Source: Mesorhizobium sp. B2-3-12
GTDB taxonomy: Bacteria; Pseudomonadota; Alphaproteobacteria; Rhizobiales; Rhizobiaceae
DNA: 64,000 nt
Assembly (NCBI RefSeq): GCF_006442205.1
Contig: NZ_VFVR01000003.1
Location: 310,001 to 374,000, forward strand
Reading direction: 5' to 3'
How positions within the stretch are numbered: the stretch's first letter is position 1; every line of letters begins with the position of its first letter. The notes beneath the pieces are model-generated. The model was not told the origin of the DNA. It saw nothing but the letters and a program-made list of their open reading frames with translations, and did not search any database. Shown one piece after another: positions 17,559 through 25,560 of this stretch. Both the position numbers and the translations under genes were made by a program.

Positions 17559-18263
17559 CTAGAACGGAAGAACCTGATCGAGGACCTGCTGGCCATATGC
17601 CGGCTGCTGGACCTCGCTGACGCGGCCACGGCCGCCATAGGAGATGCGTGCCTCGGCGATGCGTTCATAAGAGATGGTGTTCTCCGCGCCGATATCGGAC
17701 GGGCGCACCATACCGGCGATGGTGAGCACCCTGAGCTCGTAGTTGACGCGCACTTCCTGTGAACCCCTGATCATCAAATTGCCGTTGGGCAGGACCTCGG
17801 TGACCACGGCCGCGACATTGAGCTCCAGGTTTTCGGAGCGCTTGATTTCGCCGTCGGCGTTGGTTTCGGTGCTGGAGCTCAAGCCGGCGTCGCCTTTGCC
17901 GCTCGTGCTGTTGCCTTCCCATCCGAGCGTGACGTCATAGCCCAGCTTGCGCGCGGCGGTGCGGCTCCGGTCGTTCTGGTTCTTGAAGTTGGCCTTGTCG
18001 TTGAGCTTGATCCTGACGGTCAGGATGTCGCCTTCGCGCAGGGCCCTCGGATCGGTGAACAGCCGGCTCTGGCGGTCGTCCCATAGCGAGAACTTCTTGA
18101 CCGGGGTGGCGGGCGGCTGGGGATAGCTGTAGGGCGCTACCCCGTCGCTGCCGATGCCGGACCCGACCGGCGACAGCGCCGGTTCCCTGCCGATCTCCTT
18201 GAAGTTGGTGCCGCAGCCGGACAAGGCTGCCGCCGCGCACAGGATGAGCATTCTGCGGATCAT
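17559..18263 (-). CDS. flgH: Flagellar L-ring lipoprotein FlgH
   Basis: A 234-residue outer-membrane lipoprotein. The lipobox ALSGC places the lipidated residue at Cys17. The ring domain has SLWDDRQSRLFTDPRA, ILTVRIKLNDKANF and the GNLMIRGSQEVRVNYELRVLTIAGMVRP type core with a C-terminal RISYGGRGRVSEVQQPAYGQQ tail. FlgH forms the L ring around the rod. Its start overlaps the motE stop by four bases. Confidence 0.95.
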   Translation of the reverse strand: MIRRMLILCAAAALSGCGTNFKEIGREPALSPVGSGIGSDGVAPYSYPQPPATPVKKFSLWDDRQSRLFTDPRALREGDILTVRIKLNDKANFKNQNDRSRTAARKLGYDVTLGWEGNSTSGKGDAGLSSSTETNADGEIKRSENLELNVAAVVTEVLPNGNLMIRGSQEVRVNYELRVLTIAGMVRPSDIGAENTISYERIAEARISYGGRGRVSEVQQPAYGQQVLDQVLPF

Positions 18264-18841
18264 GACGGATCTACCCTTCGGGCTGCGCTGGCCATGATGC
18301 CGGTGAGCGTCGCCGCCGCCTTCTGGTCCATTTCGTTGAGGATGACGCCGGCCTTGCGTGAATCGAGCTTCATCAGGATGGCAGCGGCCAGGTCGGCGTT
18401 GACGATCGCCAGGCGTTCGGCCGCCGCGTCAGGCTTCATGCCGGCATAGATCTTGACGACGCTGTCCTCCGCCCGCGCCAGAAACACCTCGCGCCGCTTC
18501 AGCCAGCTTTCATATTCGGCCTTCTTTGCATCGAGGGCCTTCATGCGCTCGTCGATGCCGGCCTGGAGCTGTTTCAGCTCTTCCGCCTGCAAGGCATAGC
18601 GGCGGTCGCGCGCGGCGTCGGCGATGTTGGAGCAGAAGCGCTCGATCTCGCTCTGGTCCGGCGCTTTCTCCCGCGTCAATTGCAGCGGCGCCACAGCGGG
18701 CTGCGCTCCGGGCAGAACCTGGCGGACGGTGTCGTCCGCGCGCGCGCTGCCGAGAGCGGCCAAGGCCATCAGCGCGACCGCAAACAGGATGGCACCGGAG
18801 CGGTGTCTTGCACGGGACGGGGGGGAGGAGATCATCGGCAT
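18260..18841 (-). CDS. motE: MotC-specific periplasmic chaperone MotE
   Basis: A 193-residue exported protein: signal peptide to about residue 35 (AALGSARA), a coiled-coil stretch (about residues 75-120, RRYALQAEELKQLQAGIDER) and a C-terminal MgtE-N-like helical part with LAAAILMKLDSRKAGVILNEMD. In Sinorhizobium MotE is needed for MotC folding and stability. It lies between flgI and flgH as in that organism. A second ATG at codon 3 is possible. Confidence 0.88.
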   Translation of the reverse strand: MPMISSPPSRARHRSGAILFAVALMALAALGSARADDTVRQVLPGAQPAVAPLQLTREKAPDQSEIERFCSNIADAARDRRYALQAEELKQLQAGIDERMKALDAKKAEYESWLKRREVFLARAEDSVVKIYAGMKPDAAAERLAIVNADLAAAILMKLDSRKAGVILNEMDQKAAATLTGIMASAARRVDPS

Positions 18842-18843
18842 GG

Positions 18844-20085
18844 CTATTGGAGAACCAGGTCGGCTTGCAGGGCGCCGGCCGACTTGATCCCTTGCAGGAT
18901 GGCAATGATGCCGTCCGGCTTGACGCCGAGACGATTGAGGCCGGAAACGAGGGTTTGTAGGTCGGGTCCGTCGAGCACGGCGACGCGGGCGTTGGGCCGG
19001 CTGGCATCGATGGCGGTGAACGGTTCGACGGCGGTTTCGCCCTTGGAGAAGGGTTCGGGCTGCACGACGCGCGGCGCTTCCGTGATGCGCACCGTGAGCG
19101 TGCCGTGGCTGATGGCGACACGCGAGATCTTGACGTCGTTGCCGATGACGATGGTGCCGGTGCGCTCATCGATGACGACGCGGGCCGGCGTGTCGGATTC
19201 GACCACCAGATTCTCGATCTCGGCATAGAAGCGGGCCGCCGAGACGCTCTTCGGCCGCCTGATCTGCACCGTGCGGGAATCGCGCTCGGCCGCCACGCGC
19301 ATGCCGAAGCGCTGGGCGGTATAATCATTGATCGCGTCGGCGATGCGGATGGCGGTCGAAAAATCGGGATTGCGCAATTGCAGCGTCAGAGTCGACTGGT
19401 CGTCGAACTCGGCCTTCACCTGCCGCTCGACGATGGCGCCGTTCGGCACCCGTCCGGCGGTCGGCACGCCTTGCGTCAGCTGCTCGGCCTGGCCCTGCGC
19501 GGTGAAACCGGAAACGATGACCGCGCCCTGGCCGACGGCGTAGATCTCGCCGTCCGCCGCCTTCAGGGGCGTCATGATCAGCGTGCCGCCGGCAAGCGAG
19601 GTGGCGTCGCCCATGGAGGAGACGTCGATGTCGATGCGGGCGCCCGACTGCACATAGGGCGGCATGTTGGCGGTGACGATGACGGCGGCGACGTTTTTGG
19701 CACGCGCGCTGCCGCCTTCGGTGGCGATGCCGAGATTTTCGAGCATGGCGCGGATCGACTGTTCGGTGAACGGCGAGTTGCGCAGGCTGTCGCCGGATCC
19801 GGCGAGCCCGATGACGAGGCCGTAGCCGACGAGCTGGTTGTCGCGCGAACTCTGGAGTTGCGCGATGTCCTTGATGCGCGAGGCGACCTGGCCCGGCGGC
19901 AGTTGGCTCGGCCCGGGCGAAACGCGGAACATGCGCGTGGTGGTGGCCGGATCATATTCCGGATCGTTGTAGACACCGCCATTCCTGGCGGCGAGTTCGC
20001 GCTTGGCCTTGGGCGTCAGGCCGTCGGCCAGCGCCGGCTGCAGGCCAAGCGCCGCCGCGAGCAGAAGGGCAAACGGCCGCATCAT
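18844..20085 (-). CDS. flgI: Flagellar P-ring protein FlgI
   Basis: A 413-residue exported protein. After a signal peptide (about residues 1-20) there are some 45 extra residues (DGLTPKAKRELAARNGG onward) before the usual mature start SRIKDIAQLQSSRDNQLVGYG. The rest is a normal FlgI: GLAGSGDSLRNSPFT, AAVIVTANMPPYVQSGARIDI and SLAGGTLIMTPLKAADGEIYAVGQG. FlgI forms the P ring in the peptidoglycan. Family members are usually about 365-375 residues, so the N-terminal insert is unusual in size. It overlaps flgA by four bases. Confidence 0.94.
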   Translation of the reverse strand: MMRPFALLLAAALGLQPALADGLTPKAKRELAARNGGVYNDPEYDPATTTRMFRVSPGPSQLPPGQVASRIKDIAQLQSSRDNQLVGYGLVIGLAGSGDSLRNSPFTEQSIRAMLENLGIATEGGSARAKNVAAVIVTANMPPYVQSGARIDIDVSSMGDATSLAGGTLIMTPLKAADGEIYAVGQGAVIVSGFTAQGQAEQLTQGVPTAGRVPNGAIVERQVKAEFDDQSTLTLQLRNPDFSTAIRIADAINDYTAQRFGMRVAAERDSRTVQIRRPKSVSAARFYAEIENLVVESDTPARVVIDERTGTIVIGNDVKISRVAISHGTLTVRITEAPRVVQPEPFSKGETAVEPFTAIDASRPNARVAVLDGPDLQTLVSGLNRLGVKPDGIIAILQGIKSAGALQADLVLQ

Positions 20086-20621
20086 GAAGCGCCGACCTGG
20101 ACGGTGCCGTCGGCCATCACCGTGCCGGAGAGGATCTTGCCGCTGTCGCTGTTGCGAACCTTGATGAAGTCGCCGGCCGAGCCCGGCTGCAAGGTCACGG
20201 CCGTGGCCGTGATCGTCAGCCCGCCGGCGACGAAGAAGACCTGCACGGCGGCACCCTGCTCGACAAGCCAGGCCTCGCGGATGGCGGCGGACGGGATGTA
20301 GCGACCGGGCAGCAGCGTGCGCTTGGCGATCTTGCCCTGGAGTTCCTCGGAACGGGTCGCCACCGCATCGGGTTTGTGCTTGCCGGCGATGAGGGTGACC
20401 TGTTTCAGGGCGGCGAGTTCGATGGTCTCGCCGGGATAGATAACGCGGTTGGGGATCAGCACGACCTCGCCGGCAGGCTGGCTGCTGGCGATCTGGGTGG
20501 CAGACTGCCCTGTCGATTGGCTTGCCGAATCCTGGGCGAAAGCCGGCATGCCGCCGGCCACCAGCGCAAGGATCAGCGCGGCGCGGCGGAATGCGGAGCA
20601 GGATATCGGCATGGCCATCAT
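20082..20621 (-). CDS. flgA: P-ring assembly chaperone FlgA
   Basis: A 179-residue exported protein with a signal peptide ending near AFAQ (residue 30) and a SAF-type beta-clip domain: VLIPNRVIYPGETIELAALK, AKRTLLPGRYIPSAAIREAW and a C-terminal ILSGTVMADGTVQVG. FlgA is the periplasmic chaperone for FlgI, whose gene follows with a four-base overlap. Three possible ATG starts lie within the first four codons; the first is used here. Confidence 0.92.
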   Translation of the reverse strand: MMAMPISCSAFRRAALILALVAGGMPAFAQDSASQSTGQSATQIASSQPAGEVVLIPNRVIYPGETIELAALKQVTLIAGKHKPDAVATRSEELQGKIAKRTLLPGRYIPSAAIREAWLVEQGAAVQVFFVAGGLTITATAVTLQPGSAGDFIKVRNSDSGKILSGTVMADGTVQVGAS

Positions 20622-20624
20622 CCG

Positions 20625-21413
20625 TTACCTGATGTTCTTGGAGACGACGGAGGCCATGTCGTCGGCGGCCTGGATGACCTTCGAATTCATCTCATAGGCG
20701 CGCTGCGCCGAGATCAGCTCGGTGATTTCCTTGACTGGGTCGACGTTGGAGGCTTCGAGATAGCCTTGCTGGATGGTGGCGAAGCCGGGATCGCCGGGCA
20801 CGCCGACATTGGCCGGACCCGAAGCCGTCGTTTCCTGGAAGAGATTGTCGCCGAGCGGCGCCAGACCCGCCTCGTTGGCGAAGTTGACGATCTGGAGCTG
20901 ACCGAGGTTCTGCAGGTCGGTCTGACCGTCGATGCGGGCAAAGACCTGGCCGGTTTTGTTGACGATGACCTCGACGGCGTCGACCGGCACGGTGATGGCC
21001 GGAATGACGCTGGCGCCGTCGACCGTCACCAGCTGGCCGGTGGCGTTGGTGTTGAAGGCGCCGGCGCGCGTGTAGAGCGTGCCGCCATCGGCGCCCTCGA
21101 TCTGGAACCAGCCCCTGCCGGTGAGCGCCATGTCGAAACTGTTGCCGGTGCTGGTCAGTTCGCCCTGTGTGTGGACGTTGCGCACGGCGGTGGTCTTGAC
21201 GCCGAGACCGATCGAAACGCCTTCCGGCACCAGCGAGGCGTTGGAGCGGTTGGGCACGCCTTGCGTGCGGTCGACCTGGTAGAGCAGGTCGGAGAATTCG
21301 GCACGCGCCCGCTTGTAGCCGGTGGTGTTGATGTTGGCGATGTTGTTGGCGATGACTTCCAGATTTGTCTGCTGGGCGTTCATGCCGGTGGCGGCGATGG
21401 CGAGTGCTTTCAT
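20625..21413 (-). CDS. flgG: Distal rod protein FlgG
   Basis: A 262-residue axial protein of standard length. It begins [41 protein letters not shown] rod signature (residues 1-37) and ends with [34 protein letters not shown]. FlgG builds the distal rod between the proximal rod and the hook. It is separated from flgA by three bases and from fliE by ten. Confidence 0.97.
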   Translation of the reverse strand: MKALAIAATGMNAQQTNLEVIANNIANINTTGYKRARAEFSDLLYQVDRTQGVPNRSNASLVPEGVSIGLGVKTTAVRNVHTQGELTSTGNSFDMALTGRGWFQIEGADGGTLYTRAGAFNTNATGQLVTVDGASVIPAITVPVDAVEVIVNKTGQVFARIDGQTDLQNLGQLQIVNFANEAGLAPLGDNLFQETTASGPANVGVPGDPGFATIQQGYLEASNVDPVKEITELISAQRAYEMNSKVIQAADDMASVVSKNIR

Positions 21414-21423
21414 GGCCTGCTCC

Positions 21424-21747
21424 TCAGATACCCATGCGACTGACTTCGAGATAGGCCGAAACGACCTTGTCGCGGATGGCGACGGCGGTTTGCAGCGCCT
21501 GCTGGGCGCTCATCACGGCGTCGACCACCTGGCGGGTATCGGCATCGCCCTTGAGCGCCTGCAGCGATACCTGCTCGGCATTCTGCAGCGTGTTCACGGT
21601 CTTGGAGGCGGCCTGGCCCACTGCTTCGGCGAAAGAGGTTCCGAGGTTGCCCGATGCCGCCGGCGCAACGCCGCCTTGCAGCAGGTCGGTCGTCGTGTCG
21701 CCCAGCCCAGGCTTCAGGTTAAGCGCGCCGATGCCGTTGACGATCAT
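21424..21747 (-). CDS. fliE: Hook-basal-body complex protein FliE
   Basis: A 107-residue protein with the FliE C-terminal helix pair: [21 protein letters not shown] and [33 protein letters not shown]. FliE connects the MS ring to the rod and is an early export substrate. Its start overlaps the flgC stop by four bases. Confidence 0.95.
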   Translation of the reverse strand: MIVNGIGALNLKPGLGDTTTDLLQGGVAPAASGNLGTSFAEAVGQAASKTVNTLQNAEQVSLQALKGDADTRQVVDAVMSAQQALQTAVAIRDKVVSAYLEVSRMGI

Positions 21748-22160
21748 TGGTTCCTCATCAGGTCGATGGTCATTGAAATGAGGTCACGCGCCTGCTTCAC
21801 GACTTGCAGGTTGGCCTCGTAGGAGCGGTTGGCCTCGGTCATGTCGGCCATTTCGATCAGCACGTTGACATTGGGCATCTTGACGTAGCCCTTCTCGTCG
21901 GCGGCCTCGTTGCCGGGCTGGAATTCGACGGGAAAGTTGCTCGGGTCGCGGTCGATCGAGTTCACCTCGACCGTGGAACTGCCGGAGGCCCGGTCGAGTT
22001 CGGAGACGAAGCTGATGGTCTTGCGGCGATACGGGTCCGCGCCGGGCGTGGTGCCTGTCGACTGGGCGTTGGCGAGGTTTTCAGAAACCACGCGCAGGCG
22101 CTCGGACTGGGCGCCGAGGCCTGATGCTGCGACTTTGAGGGCTGCGGTCAGTGCGTCCAT
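21744..22160 (-). CDS. flgC: Proximal rod protein FlgC
   Basis: A 138-residue rod protein with the axial motif [19 protein letters not shown] near residues 19-37, the YRRKTISF segment and the C-terminal [24 protein letters not shown]. With FlgB and FlgF it forms the proximal rod. It follows flgB after two bases. Confidence 0.96.
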   Translation of the reverse strand: MDALTAALKVAASGLGAQSERLRVVSENLANAQSTGTTPGADPYRRKTISFVSELDRASGSSTVEVNSIDRDPSNFPVEFQPGNEAADEKGYVKMPNVNVLIEMADMTEANRSYEANLQVVKQARDLISMTIDLMRNQ

Positions 22161-22162
22161 GG

Positions 22163-22543
22163 TCAGCTCTTCACCGCCATCATCATCATCGAGTGGAATG
22201 CCTTGACAATGGCCGTGTTGAGTTCGAAGGAGCGGCGCACCTCGCCGGCCTTGAGAAGCTGGTCTTCAAGCACGACCGTGTTCTTGGACGGCATGATCAC
22301 GCCGTCGTCTTCCTGCGGCTTGATGGAGAAGCCGGCATTGGTCGCCGCGTTGCCGAGATGGCCGGGCTCGGTGATCTGGAGCGACACGGCGGTGCGGTCG
22401 AGCACCTTCTCGAACGGCTCGACGTCGTTTGCCGTGTAGCCCGGCGTGTTGGCATTGGCGATGTTGCCGGCGACCGCCGACTGACGCACCGACAGCCACT
22501 GCGCTTGCTTAGCGGCGAGATCGAAAAGGGAAACGGGCTCCAT
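22163..22543 (-). CDS. flgB: Proximal rod protein FlgB
   Basis: A 126-residue rod protein starting [20 protein letters not shown] with [19 protein letters not shown] (residues 23-41) and a C-terminal [21 protein letters not shown]. It is the first rod subunit. A 73-base gap separates it from the upstream ORF, the largest in this unit, so a secondary promoter is possible though none is obvious. Confidence 0.95.
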   Translation of the reverse strand: MEPVSLFDLAAKQAQWLSVRQSAVAGNIANANTPGYTANDVEPFEKVLDRTAVSLQITEPGHLGNAATNAGFSIKPQEDDGVIMPSKNTVVLEDQLLKAGEVRRSFELNTAIVKAFHSMMMMAVKS

Positions 22544-22616
22544 GGGAATCTCCGGGCATGTGCTCGAAGACTAGGCCGTCAGTCTTGCGCGGACCTTGCG
22601 GATGGTCGTGGCGGCC

Positions 22617-23450
22617 TTACCGGGAAAGCTCGATCACCTGGTTGGCGCTGGTGAGCATGACCCATTTGCCATTGCGCTGCTCGATCGCCGATACCTTGCT
22701 GGAATCCGGCAGCGTCGAACCGCGCTGGACCATCCACAGGCCGGTGTCGTCCTCGATCATGGCCCGGCCGTTGGCGACATGGACCATGCGAAACTTCGCG
22801 ATGTCGGCGGGGAAGGGCTGGTCGCCGGGCGGCTCCGATTTGGAATCGTCCTGCACCGTGCCGGTGGCAAACAGGTCGACACCGGCGTTGGGAACGTCCT
22901 TGGCGGTCAGTGGCGCGCTTCGCTCGGCGACCACGCCGCCGCCTGCACGTCCCGAATTGGTGCCTGTGCCGCCGAACTTGATCGCCTGCACGCCGAATTG
23001 GTCCTGATTGAAGAAGATGTACCAGGGAAACAGGGCGCAGATCAGGCCAAGCGTGACGCCGAGGGCGGCGATGACAAGATCGCTGCGCCGGTCCGCCTTC
23101 TTTCTCAATCTCGGAAATTGCGCCTTTGGCGGTTGCGGCCATTCGGCGGCGGAAAAAAGGTCTTCGATCAGCGTTTCGCGGCTTGCCTGGGTGATCTCGG
23201 GAGCGCTGACACCGGGAACGACGGGCATTGAGGAATGGGCAGGCCGGACCAGAACGGGTTCGGATCTCGGCAGAGCCGGTTTGACGGCCCTGGCCAGAAC
23301 AGCCGCGGTCCTGGCGGCAATGGCGCTGGCGACATTTGCCTTGGCGAGCCTGGCCTCCTCCGCCCGAGCCTGCTCGGCGGCGTTCGCCTCGGCGATCATC
23401 TCGTTCAGGAGGCGCTCGGTGTACTGGCGTTCAGTCTCCTGGTTCGGCAT
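22617..23450 (-). CDS. Conserved single-pass membrane protein of rhizobial flagellar clusters, function unknown
   Basis: A 277-residue protein with an acidic, Ala-rich N-terminal helix (about residues 1-55), one membrane segment (about residues 125-147, LVIAALGVTLGLICALFPWYI) and a C-terminal domain rich in beta strands (DDTGLWMVQRGSTLPDSSK, NGKWVMLTSANQVIEL). The start ATG at 23450 overlaps fliI by 20 bases; the longer frame adds nine residues. Rhizobia have an unnamed ORF at this place between fliI and flgB. It is not FliJ: it has a membrane helix and no FliJ-like all-coil layout. A scaffold or assembly role is only a guess. Confidence 0.75.
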   Translation of the reverse strand: MPNQETERQYTERLLNEMIAEANAAEQARAEEARLAKANVASAIAARTAAVLARAVKPALPRSEPVLVRPAHSSMPVVPGVSAPEITQASRETLIEDLFSAAEWPQPPKAQFPRLRKKADRRSDLVIAALGVTLGLICALFPWYIFFNQDQFGVQAIKFGGTGTNSGRAGGGVVAERSAPLTAKDVPNAGVDLFATGTVQDDSKSEPPGDQPFPADIAKFRMVHVANGRAMIEDDTGLWMVQRGSTLPDSSKVSAIEQRNGKWVMLTSANQVIELSR

Positions 23451-24831
23451 TCTGCTTTCCCTTGAGATGGCGGGCAAGGTCGGAGAACGGATCGGCGGAC
23501 GGACGGTCCCTGGGCGATTGCGTCAGCGCCTCATAGATCACGGGCACCTGGCGCACAGCCATGTCGAGTTCGGCGTCGACGCCGCCCTGGTAGGCGCCGA
23601 GCAGGCGGATGTCGCGCGTGTCCTCGAAGCGGGAGATCATCGATTTCAGCCGCGTCACCAGGGCTCGCTGTTCGACGCTCCAGGCCTTGCCGGCCAGCCG
23701 CGATATGGACGACAGCGGATTGACGGGCGGATAGCGGCCCTGTTCGGCGATCGCGCGGTCGAGCACGACATGGCCATCGAGGATGCCGCGCACGGAATCG
23801 GCGACCGGATCATTGTGGTCGTCGCCATCGACCAGCACGGAAATGATGGCGGTGATCGAGCCTTTGCCTTCGGCCCCGGGTCCGGCGCGTTCCAACAGCT
23901 TGGGCAGTTCGGTGAAGACCGAGGCGGGATAGCCGCGCGCGACCGGTGGCTCGCCCGTTCCCGTCGCCACCTCGCGCAGCGCGTGCGCGAAGCGGGTGAT
24001 CGAATCCAGCACCAGAAGCACGCGCTGGCCCTGGTCGCGAAAATGCTCGGCCACGCGCATGGCGGTGTCGGGCGCGCGCCGGCGCATCATGGCGCTCTCG
24101 TCGCTGGTGGCGACGACGGCGACGGTCTTGGCCATGCTGTCGCCGATCGTGTCCTCGAGGAATTCGCGAACCTCGCGGCCGCGTTCACCGATCAGCGCCA
24201 CGACGACGGTGTCGAACGCGTCGGCGCCGGCGAGCATGGCAAGCAGCGTCGACTTGCCGACGCCGGAGCCGGCGAAGACGCCCATGCGCTGGCCGAAGCA
24301 GAGCGGCGTGAAGATGTCGATGACCTTGACGCCGGTCATGAAGGCGGTGCCGACGCGCTGCCGCGCCATGGCGCCGGGTGTCGCGCCGGCCGCCGACATG
24401 TCGGCGCCCCTGACCAGAGGCGGACCGCCATCGATCGCCCTGGTGAGCGCGTCGATGGCGCGGCCGCGCCACGAGGCGTGCGGCGCCACCGCCAGCGGCC
24501 CCCTGCGGAACACGGCATCGCCGATGCCGGCGTCGGCGCTGCGCTCGAAGGGGGCGATCACAATCTCGTCGCGGCTGATCTTGACGATCTCGCCGCGGCG
24601 CGTGCCGGCCTGGCCACGCTGCTCGACAATGTCGCCGAGCCTGGCGAAGTCGGACAGGCCGCGTACCTTGTAATGCGTCGATGTGACTTCGGTGACGAGG
24701 CCGCCGCGCTTGACCAGCCCGTCGCCGTCGCCGAAGCGCCTGATAACCCGCTCCAACGCGGCAAGCCGATGCTCCGGCGCCGGCTGGAGCTGTCTTTCGG
24801 GTGCGCGAATGGATGGCTGCTCCGGCGACAT
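23431..24831 (-). CDS. fliI: Flagellar export ATPase FliI
   Basis: A 466-residue F1-beta-like ATPase. Walker A is GSGVGKST at residues 188-195; Walker B is VLLVLDSITRFAHA; the type III-specific VDGDDHNDPVADSVRGILDGHVVL is present. It powers early steps of flagellar protein export on the cytoplasmic side of FlhA/FlhB, with FliH and FliJ. It lies one base after flgF and overlaps the next ORF by 20 bases. No fliJ is recognisable nearby. Confidence 0.97.
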   Translation of the reverse strand: MSPEQPSIRAPERQLQPAPEHRLAALERVIRRFGDGDGLVKRGGLVTEVTSTHYKVRGLSDFARLGDIVEQRGQAGTRRGEIVKISRDEIVIAPFERSADAGIGDAVFRRGPLAVAPHASWRGRAIDALTRAIDGGPPLVRGADMSAAGATPGAMARQRVGTAFMTGVKVIDIFTPLCFGQRMGVFAGSGVGKSTLLAMLAGADAFDTVVVALIGERGREVREFLEDTIGDSMAKTVAVVATSDESAMMRRRAPDTAMRVAEHFRDQGQRVLLVLDSITRFAHALREVATGTGEPPVARGYPASVFTELPKLLERAGPGAEGKGSITAIISVLVDGDDHNDPVADSVRGILDGHVVLDRAIAEQGRYPPVNPLSSISRLAGKAWSVEQRALVTRLKSMISRFEDTRDIRLLGAYQGGVDAELDMAVRQVPVIYEALTQSPRDRPSADPFSDLARHLKGKQNAEPGD

Positions 24832-24832
24832 G

Positions 24833-25558
24833 CTACGACTTCGAGCCGAGCGTCTTTATCGCCTCGTCGGAGGAGGAATCGGTCTGCCGCATCAGCGCGG
24901 CGGTGTTCTCGAAGGCGCGCTGGACCATGATCAACCGCGTCATTTCCAGCACCGGATTGACGTTGGATTCCTCGACGAAACCCTGGGCGACGCCGATGTC
25001 GGAGCGGTCGGTGACCGGCTCGGGCGTGCGTGCTGGCACAATGCCGGAATTGCCGTAGCGCACGAAGTTCTCGCCCGGGTCGAAATTGTAGAGGCCGATC
25101 GAGCCGACGAGCTGGTCGTTCTGGCGCAGTGAGCCGTCGGAGCCAGCCTTGGGCGGGCCGTTGCGGGGATCGAGCTGGATCGGCGCGCCGCCGGCGTCGA
25201 GCACCGGGTGGCCCTCGACCGACATCAGTTCGCCATTCTCGTTCATCGAGAAGCGGCCGTCGCGGGTCATGACGGTGCCGGCCGGCGTGTCGATGGCGAA
25301 CCAGGCGTCGCCCTGGATGGCGAAATCGAACGGGTTGCCGGTCTCGGTCATGGCGCCGTGGGCTCCAGACAGAAAGGTCTTGCCGGAGGAGGCGAACGAA
25401 ACCGATTTCTGCCCGGTACCCGACACCACGTCCTCGAACTTCACGCCGGTAGCGCGAAAGCCGACGGTGTTGGCGTTGGCGACATTGTCGGCGATCGTGT
25501 CGAGCCGGCGCTCGAGGGCCATCTGGGCGGAGAGGGCGACGTAGAGACTGTCTCGCAT
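24833..25558 (-). CDS. flgF: Proximal rod protein FlgF
   Basis: A 241-residue rod protein with the start MRDSLYVALSAQMALERRLD, the signature TIADNVANANTVGFRATG (residues 21-38) and the C-terminal EESNVNPVLEMTRLIMVQRAFENTA. It completes the proximal rod. It lies two bases after the DUF1217-like gene, so the two are coupled. Confidence 0.95.
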   Translation of the reverse strand: MRDSLYVALSAQMALERRLDTIADNVANANTVGFRATGVKFEDVVSGTGQKSVSFASSGKTFLSGAHGAMTETGNPFDFAIQGDAWFAIDTPAGTVMTRDGRFSMNENGELMSVEGHPVLDAGGAPIQLDPRNGPPKAGSDGSLRQNDQLVGSIGLYNFDPGENFVRYGNSGIVPARTPEPVTDRSDIGVAQGFVEESNVNPVLEMTRLIMVQRAFENTAALMRQTDSSSDEAIKTLGSKS

Positions 25559-25560
25559 GA

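Noticed and set aside
22617..23450. Possible FliJ after fliI
   Set aside because: It is too long, has a membrane helix and a beta-rich C-terminus; FliJ is a small soluble coiled coil.
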